Below are positions 56,754 to 64,000 of a stretch of DNA of 64,000 nucleotides, piece by piece. Under the pieces are notes generated by a model. It ran no database searches. It was given only the letters and a program-made list of their open reading frames with translations, and was not told the DNA's origin. This stretch comes from Aeromonas rivipollensis (GTDB lineage Bacteria; Pseudomonadota; Gammaproteobacteria; Enterobacterales; Aeromonadaceae), in the NCBI RefSeq assembly GCF_037811135.1, contig NZ_CP149130.1, positions 2,848,501 to 2,912,500 on the forward strand, in the 5' to 3' direction. Position numbers and translations under genes: made by a program. How positions within the stretch are numbered: the first letter of the stretch is position 1; each line of letters opens with the position of its first letter.

Positions 56754-57653
56754 TTAGCCTTGCAGCAGTGAGAGTGCAGACTGCGGGCGCTGGTTGGCCT
56801 GAGCCAGGATGCTGGAAGCCGCCTGTTGCAGGATATTCTGCTTGGTCATGTTGGCGGTTTCGGTGGCAAAGTCTGCATCACGGATACGGGAGCGCGCGGC
56901 GCTGACGTTCTCGGAGATATTGGACTGGTTGCGGATGGTTGAATCCAACCGGTTTTGCACCGCACCCAGTTCGGCACGCTTGCCATCTACTACGGTCAGC
57001 ATGGAGTCAACGGCTGCCAGTACGTTCTGGGCATTGCTCTGACTGCTGATGCTGATGCCACCAGCACTACCGCCAACAAAGACTGTAGAAATACCGACCG
57101 CAGCTGCGGTACCAGCAATGGTGGTTGCCGCCGCTGCCGCAATCCCGGAGATGCTGAAACCATCGGCCTGACTCAGGCTGAAGCTGATGGTCTGGTTGGC
57201 ATCCGCACCGACCTGGAAGGTGCCACCGAAGGAGCCGTCGAGCAGCTTGGTGCCGGCGAAGGTGGTCGCGCTGGAGATACGATTGATCTCGGCACCCAGT
57301 TGATCCACCTCTTTTTGCAGGGCTTCACGATCCTTGGCGGAGTTGGAGCCGTTGGCCGACTGCTGGGCCAGAGTACGCATGCGCTGCAGCATGCCGGTCA
57401 CTTCGTCCATTGCGCCTTCAGCTGTCTGCGCCAGGGAGATACCGTCGTTGGCGTTGCGGTTGCCTTGATCCAGGCCGTTGACCTGGGAGGTCAGACGGTT
57501 GGAAATCTGCAGACCCGCCGCATCATCCTTGGCGCTGTTGATACGCAGGCCGGAGGCCAGACGAGTGTAGGAGGTATCCAGAGATTTGGTGCTGTTCATC
57601 ATGTTACGCTGAGCGTTGAGCGATGAAACGTTGGTATTGATATACAGACTCAT
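56754..57653 (-). CDS. Polar flagellin, upstream copy
   Basis: A 299-residue flagellin starting [20 protein letters not shown], slightly different from the other two ([11 protein letters not shown]). It ends SALSLLQG rather than SALSLLG. Between these it shares the [20 protein letters not shown] core and [20 protein letters not shown] terminus. The central part (~160-205) is Ala/Thr-rich ([20 protein letters not shown]). Shine-Dalgarno AGGAG is 7 nt upstream. Its short roughly 70-nt leader does not have the hairpins of the other two copies, so it is the outgroup of the three. Confidence 0.95.
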   Translation of the reverse strand: MSLYINTNVSSLNAQRNMMNSTKSLDTSYTRLASGLRINSAKDDAAGLQISNRLTSQVNGLDQGNRNANDGISLAQTAEGAMDEVTGMLQRMRTLAQQSANGSNSAKDREALQKEVDQLGAEINRISSATTFAGTKLLDGSFGGTFQVGADANQTISFSLSQADGFSISGIAAAAATTIAGTAAAVGISTVFVGGSAGGISISSQSNAQNVLAAVDSMLTVVDGKRAELGAVQNRLDSTIRNQSNISENVSAARSRIRDADFATETANMTKQNILQQAASSILAQANQRPQSALSLLQG

Positions 57654-58041
57654 AATTTTTCTCCTAAGCTATTAAATTTTATCTTTAATTCACTCAGGCT
57701 TTATTTTGTTTTGTGCCTGATATGTTTAGTTAACGGCGCTGTTTGGTAAGACTTTAATTTCTTTTTTCTGCCTTCTTGGCAGTAATCGCCGCCTAACCTA
57801 TATATCGGCCTCTATTTCCCAGCCTTGAGAAAAAAATCAGAATTTTTGTCACTGCATCCCAACCAACCCGCAGACTGGTGGTCAGATCCCGCAACCGCTG
57901 GGTCTGTGCTGCCAGTCACCCGCCCTCTTCAGTCCCCAGAAACCGGCTCTGGCTCCCACTTTTGCATACCGGCATTGCTCACGCGCGCCCCTTGCCCCTA
58001 AAATCGCCGCCCCATCATTTATTGGACGTGAGTTGTTCTCC
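57654..58041. other. Divergent region between flagellin 3 and the TRIC gene
   Basis: 388 bp without a gene. The flagellin half (57654-57850) is AT-rich and holds the sigma-28 promoter. The half next to the TRIC gene is GC-rich, and I see no convincing promoter pair for it. Confidence 0.5.
57730..57756 (-). promoter_or_regulatory. Sigma-28 (FliA) promoter of flagellin 3
   Basis: Minus strand: TAAAGTCT (57756-57749), 11-bp spacer, GCCGTTAA (57737-57730), the best match of the three. Predicted leader about 70 nt. Confidence 0.88.
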
Positions 58042-58674
58042 ATGCAGACACTGGTTGAGCAGATTGTTTACATCAGCGACATGTTTGGTACTGCGGTATT
58101 CGCGTTTTCGGGGGTATTGGTGGCAGGGCGCCTCAGAATGGACGGCTTCGGCGTCATGGTGCTGGCTGCGGTGACTGCCATCGGCGGTGGCACCATCCGT
58201 GACATGATCCTGGGCGCCACCCCGGTATTCTGGGTACGCGACCCCCTCTACATCTGGGTCGTCATCGCCACGGCACTCATCGGCATGTGGATGGTCAAGT
58301 TGCCCCGCCGCATGCCCTGGTATGTGCTGCCGGTGGCCGATGCCTTCGGGCTGGCGCTCTTCACCGTGATTGGCGCACAGAAGGCGCTCAACTTCGGCAC
58401 CTCGGGGCTGATTGCGGTGCTCATGGGCACCATGACGGGGGTGGCTGGCGGCATGATCCGGGACGTGCTGGCCCGGGAAGTGCCCATGGTGCTGCAAAAG
58501 GAGATCTATGCCACCGCCTGCATCCTGGGGGGCATCCTCTATACCCTGGCGCTGGAGGTCAACATGGACAGGGTCACCGCCATGCTCATCTGCATGACGG
58601 CCGTTTTTGGCCTGCGGGTTGCCGCCATCTACTGGCACCTCTCCCTGCCGACCTTCTCGTTGCAGCGCAACTGA
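58042..58674 (+). CDS. TRIC/UPF0126 family inner-membrane protein
   Basis: A 210-residue protein with seven helices in two UPF0126 repeats. Each repeat carries a Gly-rich signature: [20 protein letters not shown] and [20 protein letters not shown]. Members include E. coli YicG and bacterial TRIC-type cation channels; some have been reported to carry glycine. Function here unknown. The ATG at 58042 ([15 protein letters not shown]) is chosen over a TTG at 58033. Monocistronic. Confidence 0.9.
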   Translation: MQTLVEQIVYISDMFGTAVFAFSGVLVAGRLRMDGFGVMVLAAVTAIGGGTIRDMILGATPVFWVRDPLYIWVVIATALIGMWMVKLPRRMPWYVLPVADAFGLALFTVIGAQKALNFGTSGLIAVLMGTMTGVAGGMIRDVLAREVPMVLQKEIYATACILGGILYTLALEVNMDRVTAMLICMTAVFGLRVAAIYWHLSLPTFSLQRN

Positions 58675-58775
58675 ACCGGGTCTGGGTGGGCGAGATCCCA
58701 CCCTTGCAGGGGCAAGATTGAACCAAGCCCGCTTTTCTGTTGTCATAGAGTGGTCGTTTCAAGCCGGATTACCTC

Positions 58776-59168
58776 ATGCAAAAACTTGGGCTCATTACCA
58801 CGCTGATTCTGATGATGGTGGCAGCGGCTCATGCGGGGGCACAGGCCCTGTTCGGGCGCCTGGCATCCACCCCGGTGCAGCAGTTCAACCAGCAGATCCG
58901 TCAGGCGAGCAGCAGTCAGCAGGGTTGGGTCAACGACTATCGCGAAGTGGCTCGCCGCTTCGTGGGTCATGAAGACGTGCCCACCCGCATCCATGCCCAG
59001 CAGCTGGACAACGATCTGGTGCTCTCGGTGGCCCTCGATGGCCAGAAGAGCGACATGCTCTACATCCTGACCCTGTTTCGCAGCGACAACCTGTGGCAGA
59101 TGCGTCAGGCAGAGATGGGCTGGCGCTGCCAGGGTCAGGAGACCTTTACCCCCGTCCCCTGCCCCTGA
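58776..59168 (+). CDS. Small secreted protein of unknown function
   Basis: A 130-residue protein. A signal peptide (MQKLGLITTLILMMVAAAHA-GA) is clear. The mature part has QQFNQQIRQASSSQQGWVND, TRIHAQQLDNDLVLSVALDG and a C-terminal GWRCQGQETFTPVPCP with two Cys likely forming a disulfide. I do not recognise a family. It begins 101 bp after the TRIC gene and is probably separately transcribed. Gene status is supported by the signal peptide, its length and a terminator immediately after it. Confidence 0.75.
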   Translation: MQKLGLITTLILMMVAAAHAGAQALFGRLASTPVQQFNQQIRQASSSQQGWVNDYREVARRFVGHEDVPTRIHAQQLDNDLVLSVALDGQKSDMLYILTLFRSDNLWQMRQAEMGWRCQGQETFTPVPCP

Positions 59169-59190
59169 TCATCACCGAAGATGTGAAATA

Positions 59191-59220
59191 AAAAAATCCG
59201 GCACCTTGGCCGGATTTTTT
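59191..59220. terminator. Bidirectional terminator between the small secreted gene and thiI
   Basis: A 12-bp stem (59191-59202 with 59209-59220), 6-nt loop, with A6 and T6 outer arms, between convergent genes. Confidence 0.95.
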
Positions 59221-59242
59221 TATGGGCGCATGCACACCGCTA

Positions 59243-60691
59243 TCAGGGGCGGTACACCTTGACGTTGTCAAAGCCCTGCTCCTTCAGATAGAGCGCCTGC
59301 AGCTTGCTCATCACGCCACGATCGCAATAGAGCAGGTAGGTCTGCTCCTTGGGCAGATCGCCAAAGGCGGTCGCCAGCTTGAAGAAGGGGATGTGCAGGA
59401 CGTCGCACCCTTCCACCACCAGCGGCTTCTCGTCGCGCTCATCACTGGAGCGGATGTCCAGGATGACTTCGTTGGCGGCCAGCACCTGGGTGGTCTCCAC
59501 CTCCTGCACCTGGGCGGCGGTCTCTTCGCCGATGCGACGAATGTCGAGGTAGCGGGCTTCGCTCACGACCTTGTCCAGGATGGCGAAGTCGAAGTTGGCC
59601 TCTTCCGCCTCGATGCGGGAGAGCTCGGCCTTCACGGTCGGCTTCTTGGAGATGACGCCGCAATACTCCGGCATGGTCTCGGCAAACTCCAGGGTGCCTA
59701 TGCGGCGGGCTTCGCTGATGATGTCCGGCTTGTCCCAGGTGATGAGCGGACGCAGGATCACCTTGTCAGTCACCCGATCGATGACGTTCAGGTTGGTCAG
59801 GGTCTGGCTGGAGACCTGGCCCACGCACTCGCCGGTCACCAGGGCCGGGATCTGGAAGGTTTCCGCTACCTGGCCAGCGGCACGCATCATCATCCGCTTG
59901 AGCACCACCCCCATCTGACCATTGTCGATCTTCTCGAGGATCTCGGCCACCACGGGCTCAAAGTCGATGGCGGTGAAACGCACCTTGTGGGAGGCCCCGA
60001 ACTTGTTCCACAGGTAATAGGCGACCTGCTTGACCCCGATCTCGTGGGCGGCGCCCCCCAGATTGAAGAAGCAGTAGTGCACGCGGCAGCCGCGCTTGAT
60101 GAACTGGTAGGAGGCCACACCGGAGTCGAAGCCGCCGGAGAGCAGGCTCAGCACGTCTTCCTGGGTCGCCATGGGGAAGCCACCCATGCCGTGGTGGACG
60201 GCACTGATGATGTAGAGCTCGTCGTTTTCCACTTCCAGATTGACCTGGATATCCGGCTTCTTGAGGCGCACACCGGCGGTTTCACAGTGCTGGTTGAGGC
60301 CACCGCCCACATAGCGCTCCAGCTCCAGGGAGCTGAAGTCGTGCTTGCCGACGCGACGGGCGCGCACGCAGAAGGTCTTGCCTTTCAGGCGATCGCCCCA
60401 GACGGCGCGGGTCTGCTCGAAGATGTCGTGCAGATCGGTAAAGTTGCTCAGTTTCACTTCGAGGAAATACTGGATGCCCGGGATACAGGCCAGGGTCTCG
60501 AGATACCGGGCATGGAACTGATCGTTGCGGGAGCTCACTACCAGCTTGTCCCAGTCCATCCGCACGCGGGCGTCTTCGTCAAAGCGGCGCAACACGTTAC
60601 GGATGTTGCCCTGCAGCATCTTGGTGAAACGCTGACGCACTGACTTGCTCTTGATGGTGATTTCGGGGAACAGCTTGATAATGAACTTCAT
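59243..60691 (-). CDS. thiI: tRNA 4-thiouridine synthase/sulfurtransferase ThiI
   Basis: A 482-residue enzyme, same length as E. coli ThiI. It adenylates U8 of tRNA and transfers sulfur for 4-thiouridine, and supplies sulfur for the thiamine thiazole. Domains in order: a ferredoxin-like N-terminal region, THUMP (~60-165), a PP-loop pyrophosphatase with [15 protein letters not shown], and a C-terminal rhodanese domain with the persulfide Cys456 in [11 protein letters not shown]. The second catalytic cysteine, expected at 344, is in [11 protein letters not shown]. The start has only a weak GAG upstream. Single gene. Confidence 0.97.
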   Translation of the reverse strand: MKFIIKLFPEITIKSKSVRQRFTKMLQGNIRNVLRRFDEDARVRMDWDKLVVSSRNDQFHARYLETLACIPGIQYFLEVKLSNFTDLHDIFEQTRAVWGDRLKGKTFCVRARRVGKHDFSSLELERYVGGGLNQHCETAGVRLKKPDIQVNLEVENDELYIISAVHHGMGGFPMATQEDVLSLLSGGFDSGVASYQFIKRGCRVHYCFFNLGGAAHEIGVKQVAYYLWNKFGASHKVRFTAIDFEPVVAEILEKIDNGQMGVVLKRMMMRAAGQVAETFQIPALVTGECVGQVSSQTLTNLNVIDRVTDKVILRPLITWDKPDIISEARRIGTLEFAETMPEYCGVISKKPTVKAELSRIEAEEANFDFAILDKVVSEARYLDIRRIGEETAAQVQEVETTQVLAANEVILDIRSSDERDEKPLVVEGCDVLHIPFFKLATAFGDLPKEQTYLLYCDRGVMSKLQALYLKEQGFDNVKVYRP

Positions 60692-60866
60692 GGTGTTGAC
60701 TCGGGTGGCCTTGATTTAAGGGCGCGAATTATATCAGAAGTTTGGCGCCAGCGCCTACTGGCCAGGTGACGGCAGATTTTCCCACACAATATTTGCCGCA
60801 AGACGGCAATCTTGCGTATATTCCCGAGCCTGCGCCTTGGCCACCGGCTTGAACACTGACGATCCG

Positions 60867-61826
60867 ATGAAGACCTATATCTACTACCCCGGCATGGAAG
60901 TACGGGATGAACTCTGGCTCAAGTTTGCTCTTGTCTATCTGGAGCGGCTCGCCTTCGTCTTCACCGTCAGCGAGAAGAGCGGCCTCACCGCCCTGCTCGA
61001 TACCCTGCGCCAGCAGAGCGATCTGCTTGCCGAGCGGCCAGCACCGGCCTTCTTTGCCGGCATCACCCCCCAAATCGAAAATCAGATTACCGGCCTTATC
61101 GCCCCCGACTTCGTCCGCCACAAGGTGTTTGGCAACAAGGAGCTGATCGCACGCTGGCGTTCGATCACCAACCACGACTGCTTCTGCCCCGCCCAGCCGG
61201 GTCTGGAGCGGCTGCACGGTTTTTGCCTGAGCCACGGCTTTGCAACCCAGGACGAGGGGGGGATCAGAATGGCGCGGCGCTTCGCCAACCTGCTCTCCAT
61301 GCGCCTCGCCCGTGAGTGGGCGCTCGCCAATGAGGGGGCCCTCATCACGGATCACGACTATCTGGACAGGCTGCTTCACCTGCTGGAATCCCGCTACCAC
61401 AACCGGGGCGGCCAGGATTGCTTCCACCTCGAGATCCCGCTGCAAGTGCCCACTCACCTCGCCGAGATCTCCTTCGATGAGCTGATTGCCCTGCGCAAGC
61501 GCAGCGGTTTTCGCCAGCAGCTGACGGCCTTCCACCAGGCTCTGGATGCCCTGCTCGCCATGCTGGGCAGCGGCTACGCCGACCCTGCCGTACTGGCCCG
61601 CTTCGAGCAAGCACAGCAGGGGCTCAACCAGCTGCTGGGCCCGGAGACCCGCAGCCTGCCACTCACCACCCTTGTCAGTAGCTCATTGCCCGCCATGGCG
61701 ATGATCCACAGGCTCAAGGAGAGTCATCCGGACAGCCACCTGGTCTTCCATCCCATCAAGAAGAGCCACTTTCACCAGCGCAAGAGTCAGCACTTCTTCA
61801 CCCGGCTGGGTCAGGTCAAACCCTGA
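60867..61826 (+). CDS. Unrecognised 319-residue cytosolic protein
   Basis: A soluble protein with no signal peptide or clear membrane helix. It opens MKTYIYYPGMEVRDELWLKF, which has a faint resemblance to DUF6236-type proteins (a YYP...RDExWLK start), but I cannot confirm this. The rest is rich in Leu and Arg and mainly helical (LARFEQAQQGLNQLLGPETR, HRLKESHPDSHLVFHPIKKS). A segment with HDCFCPAQPG contains paired Cys. It starts 175 bp upstream-divergent from thiI. The ATG at 60867 is chosen by the onset of the recognisable start; a TTG at 60837 is in frame, and no Shine-Dalgarno decides. Coding status is supported by length and codon pattern. Confidence 0.7.
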   Translation: MKTYIYYPGMEVRDELWLKFALVYLERLAFVFTVSEKSGLTALLDTLRQQSDLLAERPAPAFFAGITPQIENQITGLIAPDFVRHKVFGNKELIARWRSITNHDCFCPAQPGLERLHGFCLSHGFATQDEGGIRMARRFANLLSMRLAREWALANEGALITDHDYLDRLLHLLESRYHNRGGQDCFHLEIPLQVPTHLAEISFDELIALRKRSGFRQQLTAFHQALDALLAMLGSGYADPAVLARFEQAQQGLNQLLGPETRSLPLTTLVSSSLPAMAMIHRLKESHPDSHLVFHPIKKSHFHQRKSQHFFTRLGQVKP

Positions 61827-61891
61827 TCCAGCACAGGGGCTGCCGCCAAGATATTGTCGCCCCGAACGGGTGCTCCCCTGACCCGCCTCTC

Positions 61892-64000
61892 TCAGGAGGG
61901 GTTCTCCAGCCGAAACTCGATGCGATCACTGTTGCCCGCCTCGTCCACCACCACCAGCTGGTAGCGCCCCGCCTTGCTCAGCACCTGATCCCCGTCCCAG
62001 CGCAGCCGCTGGCCGTTGAGAAACCAGTGCGGCTTGCCCACGCCCCCCAGCACCCTGGGTTGCAAGCGGTAGCGCTGACTGCGGATGAGGTTGCCCTCCC
62101 CCAGGGCCAGGATGCGAATGGGAGCCTGCAAGTCGGCGCTTCGCCCCTCCCCCGCACAGTGGCTGGCGAGCAGCGCCTGACGGCGTTCGCCGGGCCCCCG
62201 CCAAGGCTCCAGGGAGAGCGGCCAGAGCGCCCGAAGGACGGACTGGGCCGCATCCGGGCAGCGCGCCAGGGTCGGCTTGCCCTCAGAGGTCAATGCCACT
62301 TGCCGCAGGGGTGAGGGCCAGTCCATGGGATCAGGCAGGGTCGGCGGATCCCGCTCATCCAGCAGCCAGGCACTCTGGCGCTGCAGACAGGTCTCGGGCA
62401 GGGTCGCGCTTGCCTTGCGCCCCAGCGGCCAGCAGATCTCGGCCTCGCTCACCGTGTTGGGTTGCGCCGGCAAGGGGCTGTTGTCCGAGAGCCGCGAGTA
62501 GACCGAGAGCAGCAGCGGCACAGCCGCGCTCTGGCCATAAAAGCCCGGCAAGGGGGTACCGTCGGGGCGTCCCAGCCAGACGCCGATGGTCCAGCGGCCG
62601 GAGACCCCCATGGCCCAGCTGTCCCGATAGCCGTAGCTGGTGCCGGTCTTCCAGGCGAGCCGGTTGACCCGGCCAGTCGCCTCGCTGGCGAAGGGCTGAT
62701 CCGCCCGCCCCTGGGCACTCAATATCTGCCAGATGATCCAGGCGGCCCCCGGGCTCAGCAAGGGGCGGGGCACCGCCTGCTGCCCCGCCAGCCAGACCGG
62801 CATCGCCACCTGTCCCTGCCGGGTGAGGGCACTGTAGAGCGCCACCAGCTGCTCGAGCCGAATGCCCGCCGCCCCCAGCGCAATGGCCGGGTTGGGCTTG
62901 TCCGAGAGCGCCAGCCGCACCCCGGCGTTGTCGAGGCGGCTGACCAGCTTGTCGGCCCCAAGCGCCTCCAGCACCTGCACCGCCGGCACGTTGAGGGATT
63001 GCTGCAGCGCCTGGGTGAGGGTCACAGGCCCCTGAAAGGCGCCGGTAAAATTGGCGGGTCTATAATCCGAACCCAGTCTTGGGGCATCGGAGAGCAGGGA
63101 GGCCGAGTGCACCAGCCCCTCGTCCAGGGCCAGGCCATAGATGAAAGGCTTGAGGGTGGAGCCGGGGGAGCGGATCGCCTGCACCATGTCGAGGTAGCCG
63201 TGGCGGCGCAAGTTGCCATACTCGGCGCTGCCCACATAGGCGCGCACCGCCATGGTGCTGTTGTCCACCAGGAGCAAGGCGGCTGAGGTCTGCTCGGGGA
63301 AGCGGCGGATATAGCTCGCCACCCGGGCCTCCAGCCAGCGCTGCAGATCCCCGTCTATGGTGGTGTGCACCAGGGCCCCCGGCTGGCTGCCAGCCGCCAG
63401 CCGGGCAAACAGCGGCGCCTCCATCGGCGTGAAGTGACCGCGGGCCAGCACAGGCTCGATACGCCCCTCCTGCCACACCACCTCGGGCCAGACCCCCTGC
63501 GCCACCAGCCGCTGCATCACCTTGTCGCGGGCGGCGCGGGCTCGCTCGGGATGCCTGTCCGGCCGGTAACGGCTGGGGGCCTGGGGCAGCACCGCCAGCA
63601 GCGCCGCCTCGGCGTGGGTCAGCTTGGCCGCGCTCTTGCCCAGATAGGCGAAACTCGCCGCCTGCACCCCCTCCAGATTGCCGCCAAAAGGGGCCCGGTT
63701 GAGGTAGACGGTGAGCAGGGTGCGCTTGTCGTAATGCCACTCCAGTTGCAGCGCCCGCGCCATCTGGCGCAGCTTGCCGGGCACGCTCCTGTGGTAGGGC
63801 TCGATGAGGCGGGCCACCTGCATGGTGAGGGTCGAGCCCCCCGAGACGGCGCGCCCGTAACGCAGCCACTGCCAGACCCCGCGCACCATGGCCACCGGGT
63901 TGACCCCGGGATGGCGCCAGAAATGGCGATCCTCGTAGCCCAGCAGTGCCTCTATATAGCGGGGGGAGACCTGCTCCAGGGTCACGGGGTAGCGCCACAC
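61892..64000 (-). CDS. pbpC: Penicillin-binding protein 1C PbpC (N-terminus outside window)
   Basis: About 702 residues are visible; the N-terminal membrane anchor is beyond the window edge. The glycosyltransferase (GT51) domain is present: EALLGYEDRHFWRHPGVNP, GGSTLTMQVARLI, LQLEWHYDKRTLLTVYLNRA. The transpeptidase domain carries SxxK in SPGSTLKPFIYG, SxN in SLNVPAVQVL and KTG in WKTGTSYGYRDSW. The C-terminal ~90 residues form the BiPBP_C Ig-like domain (KPHWFLNGQRLRWDGDQVLS). PbpC is a non-essential bifunctional murein synthase in E. coli and usually follows an alpha-2-macroglobulin gene, which would lie just past the window. Confidence 0.95.
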   Translation of the reverse strand: MWRYPVTLEQVSPRYIEALLGYEDRHFWRHPGVNPVAMVRGVWQWLRYGRAVSGGSTLTMQVARLIEPYHRSVPGKLRQMARALQLEWHYDKRTLLTVYLNRAPFGGNLEGVQAASFAYLGKSAAKLTHAEAALLAVLPQAPSRYRPDRHPERARAARDKVMQRLVAQGVWPEVVWQEGRIEPVLARGHFTPMEAPLFARLAAGSQPGALVHTTIDGDLQRWLEARVASYIRRFPEQTSAALLLVDNSTMAVRAYVGSAEYGNLRRHGYLDMVQAIRSPGSTLKPFIYGLALDEGLVHSASLLSDAPRLGSDYRPANFTGAFQGPVTLTQALQQSLNVPAVQVLEALGADKLVSRLDNAGVRLALSDKPNPAIALGAAGIRLEQLVALYSALTRQGQVAMPVWLAGQQAVPRPLLSPGAAWIIWQILSAQGRADQPFASEATGRVNRLAWKTGTSYGYRDSWAMGVSGRWTIGVWLGRPDGTPLPGFYGQSAAVPLLLSVYSRLSDNSPLPAQPNTVSEAEICWPLGRKASATLPETCLQRQSAWLLDERDPPTLPDPMDWPSPLRQVALTSEGKPTLARCPDAAQSVLRALWPLSLEPWRGPGERRQALLASHCAGEGRSADLQAPIRILALGEGNLIRSQRYRLQPRVLGGVGKPHWFLNGQRLRWDGDQVLSKAGRYQLVVVDEAGNSDRIEFRLENPS

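Overview
The window is a typical GC-rich gammaproteobacterial chromosome segment, most likely from Aeromonas. That assignment is inferred from three things: a polar-flagellin locus ordered flagellins-flaG-fliD-fliS-maf beside a pseudaminic-acid (pse) cluster, many proteins very close to Enterobacterales/Vibrionales orthologues (nth, gloA, rsxA-E, btsS/R, radD, thiI), and high GC throughout. I see no phage, transposase, CRISPR array, tRNA or rRNA. The window opens inside oppA and closes inside pbpC, both on the minus strand. Positions 1-9100: oppA and ychE face away from adhE, the same arrangement as in E. coli. adhE has a good candidate FNR-dependent promoter. An HD-GYP phosphodiesterase gene follows, then the pyruvate-sensing kinase/regulator pair btsS-btsR. 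Positions 9200-22700: a short CstA-family transporter sits directly downstream of btsSR and is probably its target. Then come an MscS-type channel with an unusual inverted repeat over its start codon, yiaW-yiaV, the helicase radD, dacB (PBP4), grxA, a DUF1653 gene, alaA, a YfcC-type carrier and the triclosan-insensitive enoyl-ACP reductase fabV. Positions 22900-40600: a DUF4124 protein, a soluble two-PAS chemoreceptor, a small unknown protein, an EamA exporter, the complete rsxABCDGE-nth operon (RsxC with a long Ala/Lys repeat tail), gloA, a membrane chemoreceptor, a ZIP metal transporter, a periplasmic solute-binding protein and mtnN-cbiB-btuF. Positions 40675-57653 form a flagellin-glycosylation and filament module. 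The plus strand carries pseB, pseC, an aldo/keto reductase, an SpsF-type cytidylyltransferase, a class III aminotransferase, pseG, pseH, pseI and a methyltransferase. Converging from the other side are three tandem flagellins, flaG, fliD, fliS, a fliT-like chaperone gene and a maf glycosyltransferase. The logical reading is that the plus-strand genes make a CMP-activated pseudaminic-acid-type sugar, possibly methylated or otherwise modified, and Maf transfers it onto the flagellins. All three flagellins have excellent sigma-28 promoters. Positions 58000-64000: a TRIC/UPF0126 membrane protein, a small secreted protein, thiI, an unrecognised 319-residue protein and pbpC. The most unusual signals are non-coding. 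Three unrelated genes (dacB, rsxD and the ZIP transporter) each carry degenerate tandem copies of their own 3' end just past the stop codon. Two flagellin mRNAs share a roughly 180-nt leader with mutually exclusive hairpins, and flagellin 3' regions share a conserved roughly 200-nt block. The MscS-type gene has a 13-bp stem that would bury its Shine-Dalgarno sequence and start codon. A structured, terminator-ended element lies on the minus strand upstream of btsS.
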